Assembly: GCA_030428695.1 (NCBI GenBank)
Contig: JAUIEM010000009.1
Span: forward strand, 1 to 46,866
DNA from: a bacterium
GTDB taxonomy: Bacteria; Planctomycetota; J058; JAJDCP01
DNA: 46,866 nt
Reading direction: 5' to 3'
Shown here one piece after another: positions 16,953-24,579 of the stretch (the stretch's first letter is position 1; every line of letters starts with the position of its first letter). The position numbers and the translations under genes are program-made. The notes under the pieces are model-generated. The model ran no database searches. It was given only the letters and a program-made list of their open reading frames with translations, and had not been told where the DNA came from.

Positions 16953-17762
16953 ATGCGCCCTACCATCGCGATCCTTGCCGCGCTGCTCGCCGGCGCGGCA
17001 TGTGCCGACGACAAGCCGGACAAGGCGCTGAAGAGCGCGGTCAAAGCGACCGCCCGCGCCGCGAGCTGGACCGTCACGCTCGGGGTCGAGGCCGGCATGG
17101 CCTCCGGCAGCGAGCACACCATCGGTGACACCGACGTGAGCCTGCGCTACGTCTGGCAGCGCGTCGGCGAGCTGGTCGCCTACTCGGAGCCGCAGGCCTT
17201 CCGGCGCTTCGGGCGCAGCGGCGGCGCCATCTTCGACGGCTCGCGTTGGATGGCGATCAACCAGACCTTCGAGGGCCGGGTGCTGGTCGGCGTCGCGGCG
17301 CCATTGCCGGAGGCGCTGGCAGGCCTGGTAGACCTGGCCCGCAGCGCGCGCTGGCTGCCCGAGGGGGAAGATGGCGCCCGGCGCATCCGCCTGGAGGGAC
17401 CCGTCAAGCGCGCGCGGGAGCGCCTCGCCGCCCTGCAGCGCGGCGGCGCCTTCGACGACGAGGAGCAGCTCGAGCGGGCCGGCGAGGAGAACTTCACCTG
17501 GGAGACCCCGCCGAGCCTCGAGAACATCGACCGCAGCCGCGGCCGGATGCAGATCGTGGTCGAGCTCGACGGCGACGGCCGCATCCGCACGATCGAAGAG
17601 CTGCTGCTGTTCGCGGCGCGCGGCAGCGAGGGCCAACCCCTCGAGCAGGCGCTGGGCGGGACGGAGCACGTCGCCGTCCGCAGCCGCTACACGCTCTCCG
17701 CCCTCGGGGCGGTCGACACTCCGCCGGACGTTCCCGCCGAGGCGTTGCGTCTGCTGCGCTGA
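16953..17762 (+). CDS. secreted hypothetical protein, 269 aa
   Basis: The ATG at 16953 follows a strong AGGAGGAG. A signal peptide ('MRPTIAILAALLAGAACADD') ends at or near Cys-17; the local sequence is only loosely lipobox-like, so cleavage by signal peptidase I after 'ACA' is equally possible. The mature part begins Lys-rich ('KPDKALKSAVKATARAASW') and continues with alternating beta strands such as 'WTVTLGVEAGMASGSEHTIG', 'RMQIVVELDGDGRIRTIEELLLFA' and 'HVAVRSRYTLSALG'. This alternation of amphipathic strands suggests a periplasmic lipid- or ligand-binding fold similar in style to LolA-like proteins, but I cannot assign it. It is a single gene, converging on the gene at 18252 across the repeat-filled gap. 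Confidence 0.65.
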   Translation: MRPTIAILAALLAGAACADDKPDKALKSAVKATARAASWTVTLGVEAGMASGSEHTIGDTDVSLRYVWQRVGELVAYSEPQAFRRFGRSGGAIFDGSRWMAINQTFEGRVLVGVAAPLPEALAGLVDLARSARWLPEGEDGARRIRLEGPVKRARERLAALQRGGAFDDEEQLERAGEENFTWETPPSLENIDRSRGRMQIVVELDGDGRIRTIEELLLFAARGSEGQPLEQALGGTEHVAVRSRYTLSALGAVDTPPDVPAEALRLLR

Positions 17763-17961
17763 GCCCCGCTTTCGTTCCTTCAAGCGACACGGACCGGGTT
17801 GCCGCCATCATCGTGTCCGCCTCGACCTGCCAGAGCCAGTTCTGGAACGCGATGGCGGCAATTGTTCGGCTTGTCTCCGAAAGCCTGGCGACGACCTGAG
17901 TACGATCGATCGCTGTGACAGCTGGCCCTCTCTTCCTTCCCTCTTCCGGCCCTTCCCTCTT

Positions 17962-18004
17962 CTTGGCGTCTTGGCTCCTTGGCGTCTTGGCGTCTTGGCG
18001 GTTG
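17962..18004. repeat. 'CTTGGCGT' direct-repeat cluster
   Basis: Plus strand: successive copies of CTTGGCGT/CTTGGCTC separated by one or two bases, ending GGCGGTTGG. On the minus strand this reads AACCGCCAAGACGCCAAG and continues in the same unit. From memory, this 'CCGCCAAGACGCCAAG' element is scattered through intergenic regions of Planctomycetota, Chloroflexota and other bacteria. Its function is unknown. Confidence 0.75.
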
Positions 18005-18007
18005 GTC

Positions 18008-18109
18008 TTCTTCCTCTTCTCCCCTTCTTCCTCTTCTCCCCTTCTTCCTCTTCTCCCCTTCTTCCTCGTCTCCCCTTCTTCCTCGTCTCCCCTTCTTCCC
18101 TCTTCTCCA
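18008..18109. repeat. six tandem copies of a 17-bp pyrimidine/purine repeat
   Basis: TTCTTCCTCTTCTCCCC is repeated from 18008 in exact 17-base steps: three identical copies, two with one T-to-G change (18059-18092) and a last imperfect copy with an extra C. One strand is almost pure pyrimidine. Such mirror-like homopurine tracts can form triplex DNA, and replication slippage would explain the array. Open frames through it in several phases are artefacts. Confidence 0.9.
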
Positions 18110-18142
18110 CCCTCTGACGACCCGCACCCGCCAGCAGAGGCC

Positions 18143-18183
18143 CGCTCTGCGCCTCCGCGCCTCTGCGCCTCTGCGTTTAAATC
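18143..18183. repeat. 'CGCCTCTG' direct-repeat cluster
   Basis: Four or five copies of CGCCTCTG/CGCCTCCG end in CGTTTAAATC. The minus strand reads TTAAACGCAGAGGCGCAGAG and onward. This is another element I remember as dispersed in bacterial intergenic DNA, often beside the GCCAAG type. All three repeat blocks fill the convergent gap 17763-18251; nothing else there looks like a gene. Confidence 0.75.
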
Positions 18184-18251
18184 CCCTCTTCCGCCTCGTC
18201 TGCACCCGACCCTTCCCGCAGGCCACGTTTCTTCCCGCCGCACGAAGGTGC

Positions 18252-18590
18252 TTACTGGGCGTCGAGGGTGTGGTGGTTGACGAGGTCGAACACCGCCTGC
18301 TGCAGGAAGCGCTCGTCGGCGCTGCTCGCCAGCGCCTCGAGCAGCCGCTCACGGTCGGTGACCGGCGGCCGCTCGGCGACCCCGGCGGGGCTGAGCGACG
18401 AGGCGGAGGGGTCGCGCACGGGGGCGTCGAAGGCGCACTCCTCGACGCTCCAGTCCGGCTCGTCGCCAGGCAGCTCGGGGCGCGGGCGGGACTGCTGCGG
18501 GTCGGGCTGGTCGTCGTCGGCGAGGAAGGGGAAGGCCACGGCTGCCAGCGAAGCGAGCAGGATGGCCGCGAACATCAACCTGGTCTTCAC
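18252..18590 (-). CDS. small secreted or anchored hypothetical protein, 112 aa
   Basis: The N-terminus 'MKTRLMFAAILLASLAAVAFPFLADD' is a clear signal peptide or single membrane anchor. The middle is Pro/Asp/Glu-rich and probably disordered ('DDDQPDPQQSRPRPELPGDE'). The end forms amphipathic helices, 'RERLLEALASSADERFLQQAVFDLVNHHTL', which could mediate protein contacts. I do not recognise a family. It lies 94 bases downstream of the kinase gene on the same strand, so it may be read through from it and act in the same envelope pathway. Confidence 0.6.
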   Translation of the reverse strand: MKTRLMFAAILLASLAAVAFPFLADDDQPDPQQSRPRPELPGDEPDWSVEECAFDAPVRDPSASSLSPAGVAERPPVTDRERLLEALASSADERFLQQAVFDLVNHHTLDAQ

Positions 18591-18684
18591 GGGAAGACCT
18601 CGGGCGTCGTGTCAAACGGCCGCGTCGGAGCGCCGGGGCCCGCCCCTCCGTCGACGCCGATGTGCGCGTAGCTCGTGCCGGGTC

Positions 18685-20364
18685 CTACGGGGCACCGTGG
18701 CGCTCCACGTGCTCACGGTAGCGCCGCGCGACCTCGAAGTCGGACTCGTCGCTGAGCAGCACCGGCGCGCCGCCCGGCCGGACCGCGTCTGCCTCGTGGT
18801 GGAAGGCCCCGTCGCGCAACACCCAGGAGTGGCGGTGCCGCTGGCAGTAGTAGTGGCCCTCGTCGAGGTACAACACCCAGTGATGGGCGCGCGTGGCGTA
18901 GGCCGGCGGCGCATCGCAGACCAGGGGCAGCGCCTCCGCTTCCGGCGCGGGCTCGGCGTCCAGAGCGGGATCGGTGTCTTCCGGCACGGGGTCGGTGTCT
19001 TCCGGCGCGGGCGTCGGGGAGGGGTCCGCGTCCGGGTCGGTGTCGGAATCGGTGTCGGTGTCGGTGTCGGTGTCGGAATCGGAATCGGAATCGGTGTCGG
19101 AATCGGACCCGGTGTCGGAATCGGACCCGGTGTCGGACGCAGCCCCAGGCAGAGCCTCCGGTTCGGAACCAGCCTCGGGATCGAGAGCAGCCTCCGCATC
19201 CGCGCCCCGATCCGCATCGGAATCGGCATCGGCATCCGCCTCGGCCGCAGCCCCCGCTCCCCCGGTTCCCCCGAACGCCCACCACAACCCGCCGCCGGCC
19301 AGCGCCAGCAGCACCAGCACGACCGCGACCAGCGCCCCTCGCCCCCAGGCCGGCGCTGCGACAGGAGCGGGCGCGGAGAGCGCCGGCGTCGGCAGAGGCG
19401 GGGGCGGAGCCGCGGGCGCGTGTGAAGCGGGCGGCAGCGCGGGAGGTCCCGCCGCGGCTTCCCCCGCCGCGATCGCCTCGAGCGCAGCGGCGAGCTCGTC
19501 GCCGCTCTGATAGCGCTCCGCGGGTTCCTTCGCGAGCAACCGGCGGATGCACGCCCGCAGAGCCTCCGGAGCGTCCGCCGGGTCGAGCGCCGGGACCGGC
19601 TCCATCAGGTGCTGCCGCACGAAGTGCGTCGTCTTCGGACCGAGGAAGGGCGGCTTGCCGCGCACCAGCTCGTAGAGGGTGACGCCGAGGGCGTACAGGT
19701 CCCCGCGGTGGTCGACCTGCTTGCTGTCCTCCCACTGCTCCGGCGGCATGTAGGCCGGCGTGCCCATCACCGCCCCGGTGCGCGTCAGCCCGCTGGCCGC
19801 GTCCTCGACCACCCGGGCGAGCCCGAAGTCGGCGACCTTGACCGCCCCCGCCGCGTCGAGCAGCAGGTTGTCCGGCTTGACGTCGCGGTGCACGATGCCG
19901 GCCTGCGCCGCGGCCCACAGCGCGCGGGCGGCCTGGGCGACGTAGCGGCAGGCCTCCGCCAGCGACGGACGCGCGCCCTTCTTCAGGGTGTCGCGCACCG
20001 AGCCGCCCGGACAGAAGCCCATCGCGATGCAGAAGGAGCCGCCCGCCTGGAACATGTCGTACACCGGCACGATATGCGGGTGCTCGAGCCGCGCCAGGCT
20101 CTGCGCCTCGCGCCGGAAACGGGCGATCAGCTCGGGGCGTTTCGAGGTGCCGGGCAGCAGCACCTTGAGCGCCACGTCGCGCAACAGCTCCCGGTGCCGG
20201 GCCCGGAACACCGCCCCCATGCCCCCCTTGCCGAGCATCGTCCCGACCCGGTAGGGCCCGACATCGGCTCCCTCCGCGACGGGCCCGGCGACCTTCGCGG
20301 TCGGACGGGCCGGCGGGGGCGGGGCGGCAAGGTCGGCCTGGGTGGGGAGATCTTCGTCGTCCAT
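18685..20364 (-). CDS. transmembrane Ser/Thr protein kinase with Ser/Thr-Asp repeat region
   Basis: 559 residues from the ATG at 20364 ('MDDEDLPTQADLA'). The kinase domain (about 38-300) has a complete set: 'GKGGMGAVF' Gly loop (45-53), Lys-67 in 'VALK', 'HRDVKPDN' (159-166), 'DFG' (179-181) and 'MPPEQ' for the APE motif. A Pro-rich linker leads to one membrane helix (about 344-365). Outside lies an acidic tail of Asp-Ser/Asp-Thr dipeptides (about 376-450), then a compact end domain (about 482-559) with a Cys/His pattern (Cys-483, 'HH' 494-495, 'YYCQRHRH' 506-512). The architecture is that of PknB-like sensors with a novel extracellular domain. No PASTA repeats are present. Confidence 0.92.
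   Translation of the reverse strand: MDDEDLPTQADLAAPPPPARPTAKVAGPVAEGADVGPYRVGTMLGKGGMGAVFRARHRELLRDVALKVLLPGTSKRPELIARFRREAQSLARLEHPHIVPVYDMFQAGGSFCIAMGFCPGGSVRDTLKKGARPSLAEACRYVAQAARALWAAAQAGIVHRDVKPDNLLLDAAGAVKVADFGLARVVEDAASGLTRTGAVMGTPAYMPPEQWEDSKQVDHRGDLYALGVTLYELVRGKPPFLGPKTTHFVRQHLMEPVPALDPADAPEALRACIRRLLAKEPAERYQSGDELAAALEAIAAGEAAAGPPALPPASHAPAAPPPPLPTPALSAPAPVAAPAWGRGALVAVVLVLLALAGGGLWWAFGGTGGAGAAAEADADADSDADRGADAEAALDPEAGSEPEALPGAASDTGSDSDTGSDSDTDSDSDSDTDTDTDTDSDTDPDADPSPTPAPEDTDPVPEDTDPALDAEPAPEAEALPLVCDAPPAYATRAHHWVLYLDEGHYYCQRHRHSWVLRDGAFHHEADAVRPGGAPVLLSDESDFEVARRYREHVERHGAP
19031..19138. repeat. hexanucleotide-type repeat coding for (Ser/Thr-Asp)n
   Basis: Plus strand shows GTCGGAATCGGTGTCG-type units in six-base steps; on the coding strand these are Asp-Ser and Asp-Thr codon pairs (GAC/GAT with TCC/ACC). 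It is the kinase counterpart of the longer array at 37186-37359. Confidence 0.8.
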
Positions 20365-20608
20365 CGTCTTCCGGGTCCGGGAGCACCCGCCCAGCATACG
20401 TCGCGCGCCGGGAAGCGTCGAGGCGTCCGCGGGGCGCGGCCGCATCTTCCCCCGCGCTCTGGACGGGGCCCCGGTTCCTCCGCAGGGCCGCGGACGCAGG
20501 CTCCTGGCCGGACCGGGAGGTCGATGACCGGGCCCTCCTCGACGGACCGTGTCGCTGGGAGGGAGGCTCCGCAGTGGCCCGCCAGGTTGCAAGGTGTCTT
20601 CCGGAGGT

Positions 20609-22000
20609 TCAGGGCAGGTTGCTGCGCTGCCAGTAGAGCTCCGAGCCCTGGCCGTAGGCGAAGATCAACTTCTTGCCCAGGGAAATCCCCGCGCGGTTGG
20701 CTGCATTGTTGGGCAGCGACCACACGTCCAGCAGCACGTGGTTCGAGACGGTCCAGAGGGTCAGCTCACCCCAGCGTGTCAAGGCCAGGTGCTGGTCATC
20801 GGCGCTGAAGACCGCGTCATAGGCCCCCGTGTTCCACTGGCCGTGCTGCTGCTGGAGATCCACCGTGCTCAGATCGACCAGGCTCGGGTTGCCGCCCGCC
20901 GCGAAGACGAGGCGTTGGCCGTCGTGGCTGGCCATGATCGAGCGGCCGCTGCCGCTCCACCAGCGCTGCTCGAGCAGAGTCAGGCTCTCGGCCACCGGAT
21001 CGAACTGGTAGCGGTAGATCTCCGAAGGCGACTGGGCGTAGGAAGCCGAGAAGTACGAGTCATGCGCCGTGTCATAGGCGAGGATCCCCGCGTGCATGCT
21101 CGTGAAGGTCTTGACCACACTGCCCGCCGTGGTGTCGACCAGCGCCAGCTTTCCGCCGGGCATCGCGACGAACAAACGCCCGGGAGAGCCGAGGATCATC
21201 GAACCCGGCGGGGAGCTCAGCGCGATCGGCTGCTGCTGGTGGCTGACAAGATCGATGCGGACGATGAAGTTGGCACCCGTCACTCCGACGAACAGGAGCT
21301 GCTGATCCCGATCGTACTGCAGATCGCCGGGCTTGGAGCTCAGCGCGTAGCTCCTGTGCAGCTGGCCGGTGACGAAGTTCCGGATCTCGACCTCGTTGGT
21401 CGTGTCGTTGCCGCAGATGATGTTCCCCGAATGCAGCGCGATCACGCGCTGATCGGTGTCCAGGCTCAGGCTGCCGCTGGCGAGATGGCCTCCGGGCAGC
21501 TGGTCGGTGGTCTCGAAGAGGTAGGCCGGACCGACGCTGATCCAGACCGTCGCGAAGGAGCTCAAGCCGCCCGTATCGAGGAGCTCGTAGACCAGGCTGT
21601 CCTGGCCGGAGAAGCCGGCCTGGGGCGCGTACTCGATCTCGCCGGCGGCATTGACCGAGGCCGTTCCGTGGCTGGGTTGGCTCGAGATGACGACAGTGTG
21701 GAGGTTGTTGTCCGGGTCGCTGTCGTTGCTCATCACATCGAGGCTGGCGGTAGTGCCCGGATCGGTGCTGAAGCTGTCATTCTGGGCGCTGGGAGGCTGA
21801 TTGCTCGGGGCCAGGGGCGGGACAGTCGGCGGCGCAGTCGGCGCGACCACCGGCGGCGCAGTCGGCGCGACCACCGGCGCAGGTGTGGGCGCCGCGCCGC
21901 TGCCGGGCGTGCTGCTGGAGCCCGAGGAGCCGCTCTGTCTACAAGCGAGTCCCGTGAAACAGACAACAAGCCAAGCGAGAAGGGTCAGTGTGCGAAGCAT
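20609..22000 (-). CDS. lipoprotein with cadherin-like domain and beta-propeller
   Basis: 463 residues from the ATG at 22000. A lipoprotein signal ends in 'TGLAC' (Cys-20). A Ser/Gly then Pro/Thr/Ala/Val linker, encoded partly by two exact 24-base repeats (21828-21875), tethers the fold. Residues about 70-160 match a tandem-95/VCBS cadherin-like domain ('PSAQNDSFSTDPGTTASLDV' and 'GEIEYAPQAGFSGQDSLVYEL'). The remaining 300 residues are a WD40/YVTN-like propeller, with blades such as 'GDLQYDRDQQLLFVGV' and 'RLFVAMPGGKLALVDT'. Likely surface attached. It is co-directional with the sigma factor gene 86 bases upstream and could belong to that sigma factor's regulon. The 244 bases between it and the kinase gene hold no gene I can support. 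Confidence 0.8.
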   Translation of the reverse strand: MLRTLTLLAWLVVCFTGLACRQSGSSGSSSTPGSGAAPTPAPVVAPTAPPVVAPTAPPTVPPLAPSNQPPSAQNDSFSTDPGTTASLDVMSNDSDPDNNLHTVVISSQPSHGTASVNAAGEIEYAPQAGFSGQDSLVYELLDTGGLSSFATVWISVGPAYLFETTDQLPGGHLASGSLSLDTDQRVIALHSGNIICGNDTTNEVEIRNFVTGQLHRSYALSSKPGDLQYDRDQQLLFVGVTGANFIVRIDLVSHQQQPIALSSPPGSMILGSPGRLFVAMPGGKLALVDTTAGSVVKTFTSMHAGILAYDTAHDSYFSASYAQSPSEIYRYQFDPVAESLTLLEQRWWSGSGRSIMASHDGQRLVFAAGGNPSLVDLSTVDLQQQHGQWNTGAYDAVFSADDQHLALTRWGELTLWTVSNHVLLDVWSLPNNAANRAGISLGKKLIFAYGQGSELYWQRSNLP

Positions 22001-22086
22001 GGGAGTCTCCGGATTGAGCGTTTCCCACACTTGGTCGGGGCGCGGACCGGAGACAGAGTTTCTGAACATTTTTTCAGGGGGAGGAG

Positions 22087-22887
22087 CTACCGTGCGAGGA
22101 AGATCGCCTCGACACCGTGACGGAACTCCTCCAGGTGTGAACCCCTACGCACACTGTCCAGCTGGGCAGACAGCGTCTCGAGCCAATCTTCGCAGGCCTG
22201 GCGTAGCTCCTGGGAAGCGATCTCCCGCAGCACTTTGTGGCGGCGGCGCGGCTTCTTCAGCGCCCGCAGCAGCAGCTGGGCGAGCCTCTTCCAATCCAGG
22301 CCGACTTTGTCCTCGGCCCGGAGGGGGAGCTGGCGCGCCAGCAGGTCGCCGAGGATCTCTTCGCGCGCAGCGTGGAACTGGCGCTTGACCACGTGGGCGG
22401 GCCGTCCCTCCTCGGCCGCGATGGACTTGAAGCTCTGCTCCTTGAACAGCACGCCGCTCAGCACGAAGACCTGTTCGCTCGAGCCGCTGCCGAGGGCCCG
22501 GTCATGCCAGCGACGCAGCGCGCCGAGCAGGTTGGCGACGAACTCGACCGACTCCAGCTCCGCGGCGTTGCCCGCTTCGCTGCTCTCCTCGGAAGCCAGC
22601 TCCTGCCTCCGGCTCTCGCGGCGCAAGAGATCGCGCACCCTGTTCTTGATCACACCGAACAAGTAGGCGCGAAATTTCCCGCGGTCGCTGCTGTAGCGGT
22701 GATACAATCGGTCCTTGATGTCGAGAAGGATCTCGTGGACGAGGTCTTCGTAGTCCTCCTCGGGTACCTGCCGATACCTGGCGCGGAGGTAGAGCAGGAT
22801 GGGCGCATGGTAGTCCATGACCTCCAGCCAGGCCGGCTCCTCACCCCGCTGCAGATTCGAGCAGGTCGTCGGCCAGAATGAACCCAT
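22087..22887 (-). CDS. ECF-type RNA polymerase sigma factor with extended C-terminus
   Basis: 266 residues. The ATG at 22887 is preceded by GGGGAAGG at a normal distance, and its first residues ('FWPTTCSNLQRGEEPAWLEV') fit the 'T.WS.I...G...AW' opening of planctomycete ECF sigma factors, so I keep this start although it overlaps the divergent kinase gene. Region 2 is 'YHAPILLYLRARY' to 'GKFRAYLFGVIKNRVRDLLRR' (26-90); region 4 is 'FKEQSFKSIAAEEGRPAHVV' (148-167) with the recognition helix. About 85 extra basic residues follow region 4, which is longer than usual for ECF factors and may be a regulatory domain. Pairing with a kinase suggests control by phosphorylation, as in some planctomycete and actinobacterial ECF groups. 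Confidence 0.85.
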   Translation of the reverse strand: MGSFWPTTCSNLQRGEEPAWLEVMDYHAPILLYLRARYRQVPEEDYEDLVHEILLDIKDRLYHRYSSDRGKFRAYLFGVIKNRVRDLLRRESRRQELASEESSEAGNAAELESVEFVANLLGALRRWHDRALGSGSSEQVFVLSGVLFKEQSFKSIAAEEGRPAHVVKRQFHAAREEILGDLLARQLPLRAEDKVGLDWKRLAQLLLRALKKPRRRHKVLREIASQELRQACEDWLETLSAQLDSVRRGSHLEEFRHGVEAIFLAR

Positions 22888-24497
22888 CGGATGCCTTCCC
22901 CGAAGTTCCTGGCTACGAGATCCTCCAGAGCCTGGGCGCGGGCTCGCAGGCGACGGTCTTCCTGGCCAGAACGCGCGACGACCTGGAGAAGCAGGTCGCC
23001 CTCAAAGTCTTCGCAGCCTCTCAGTATAGGGACTACGAGCAGGAGCTGCACAACTGGCGCGCCCTCGAGAGCGTACGCAGCCAGGACTCCCAGCACCGCC
23101 TGGTCCGGGGCCTGGGCGCCGGTCTGCTGAAGTCGGGGGGCGCCTTCCTGGCCATGGCCTTCCATGCACGCGGCAGCCTGGCTGAGCTCCTGCGCGAGGC
23201 CGGCACACTGCCCGAGCAGCGGGCCCTGGCCTATCTTCGCCAGGCCGCGGAGGCGACGTTGATCTTGCACGGGGCGGGCCTGATCCACCGTGACATCAAG
23301 CCCTCCAACCTGCTGCTGACCGACGCGGACACCGTGTGCCTGAGCGACTTCGGGCTGTCCAAGCGTGCGGCCGCCGCCGTCAGTGTGGCGGGCACGCCGG
23401 GCTACGCGGCTCCCGAGCTCTACGGCGAGCGGCCCGTCGACGACAAAGAGGCCCTCGACTGCTACTCGCTGGGAGCCACCCTGCACGCCCTGCTGACGGG
23501 CCTGCCGCCAAGGCCGGCGCGTCCGGACATCTTCGCCCTGGATCGGGCCGGGGTGTCGCGCAGCACCCAGCGCCTGCTGGTGGCGGCCTTGGCCTTCGAT
23601 CCTGCGCAGCGCTGCACGGTGGCCGCCTTTCTCGATCCTCAGACCGATATCTCTCCGGCTCCCGCACAGACGAAGCGCGGGAAGTGGGCCGGCTTGCTGG
23701 CCGCCGGGTTGCTTTCGGGTCTGTTGGCGCTCGGTCTCTGGACCTGGTCTCAAGCAGGACAGGGGCACGCTCCGGACGCCGACACGCTCGCCTCCGGGGT
23801 TCTCCCGAGCCAGCCGGAGACAACGCCTACGACAACAGAGGTGAAGCCCAGCGCGACGCCCGTCACTGCCGCGGACAGTCTGCGCCTGGGAACCCAGAAG
23901 TGGGAGCTGGCCCGCAAGCTGGAGTTCGGCGACCGCGTCCCGGCAGACTTCTCCCGCGCCCTGATTTTGTATCGGGAAGCCGCCGCGCTGGGCCATGACC
24001 GCGCCATGCTCGATCTCGGCCTCATCCACCTGTTCGGTGAAGGTGTCGAACAGGACCTGGCGGTCGCCTACCAGTGGTTTCAGCACGCTGCGGCGCGGGG
24101 CAACGCCTCGGCCATGTGCAACCTCGGCGTGATGTACAACCGGGGGGATGGCGCCGCGGAAGACCCGGTGCAGGCGGTGGCCTGGTTTCGCAAGGCGGCG
24201 GAGCTGGGCAACCCCAGCGCCCTGTACAACCTCGCCAACATGCTCAGTGACGGGCGGGGCGTGGCGGTCGATGATGTCCAGGCGGCGCGCTTGATGCTGC
24301 GCTCCGCGGAGCTGGGCTATGCCAGCGCCATGACGGCCTACGCGGCGATGCTCCAGGGGGGCATCGGCGTGCAGCAAGACCTGACGGCCGCTGAGCAGTG
24401 GTATGAGCGCGCCATCGAGGCGGGGGACGAGGGCGCTCTGGCATTGCTCGAGACCTTGCGGGAGCTGCGGAAGCGCTTGGACGATGGGGCGTTTTGA
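22878..24497 (+). CDS. transmembrane Ser/Thr kinase with Sel1 repeats
   Basis: 539 residues. The kinase domain begins right after the start ('VPGYEILQSLGAGSQATVFLA'), with Lys-43 in 'VALK', 'HRDIKPSN' (137-144), 'DFG' (157-159) and 'APE' (178-180); it is short in its C-lobe. One membrane helix (about 269-288) separates it from a Thr/Pro-rich linker and four or five Sel1-like repeats (about 355-525), each with the 'A..LGH..AM..LG..Y..G.GV..D...A..W...AA' pattern. Sel1 repeats bind proteins and here should be periplasmic, so this looks like a sensor that reads a protein or peptide ligand. The ATG lies 10 bases inside the sigma factor gene on the other strand; only a weak GCAGG site precedes it. 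Confidence 0.9.
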   Translation: MNPSDAFPEVPGYEILQSLGAGSQATVFLARTRDDLEKQVALKVFAASQYRDYEQELHNWRALESVRSQDSQHRLVRGLGAGLLKSGGAFLAMAFHARGSLAELLREAGTLPEQRALAYLRQAAEATLILHGAGLIHRDIKPSNLLLTDADTVCLSDFGLSKRAAAAVSVAGTPGYAAPELYGERPVDDKEALDCYSLGATLHALLTGLPPRPARPDIFALDRAGVSRSTQRLLVAALAFDPAQRCTVAAFLDPQTDISPAPAQTKRGKWAGLLAAGLLSGLLALGLWTWSQAGQGHAPDADTLASGVLPSQPETTPTTTEVKPSATPVTAADSLRLGTQKWELARKLEFGDRVPADFSRALILYREAAALGHDRAMLDLGLIHLFGEGVEQDLAVAYQWFQHAAARGNASAMCNLGVMYNRGDGAAEDPVQAVAWFRKAAELGNPSALYNLANMLSDGRGVAVDDVQAARLMLRSAELGYASAMTAYAAMLQGGIGVQQDLTAAEQWYERAIEAGDEGALALLETLRELRKRLDDGAF

Positions 24498-24511
24498 GCG
24501 GAAGCTTCCGC
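24498..24511. other. perfect palindrome after the Sel1 kinase gene
   Basis: GCGGAAGCTTCCGC directly follows the TGA ending at 24497. It has no loop and no T-tail, so it is more likely a protein site or part of a weak terminator than a classic one. Confidence 0.25.
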
Positions 24512-24579
24512 CCGCCCTGACAGCGGCACTTCCCCCCGCGACCTGCTACACTGTGGCGAAGGCCGAGGGGGAGCGACGG

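Noticed and set aside
18008..18109. Possible CRISPR array
   Set aside because: The 17-bp units are contiguous with no spacers.
17780..18352. Glu/Lys/Arg-rich open frames through the 17-bp repeats
   Set aside because: A repeat with a length not divisible by three stays open in all phases when one strand is pure purine; the protein text is only a translation of the repeat.
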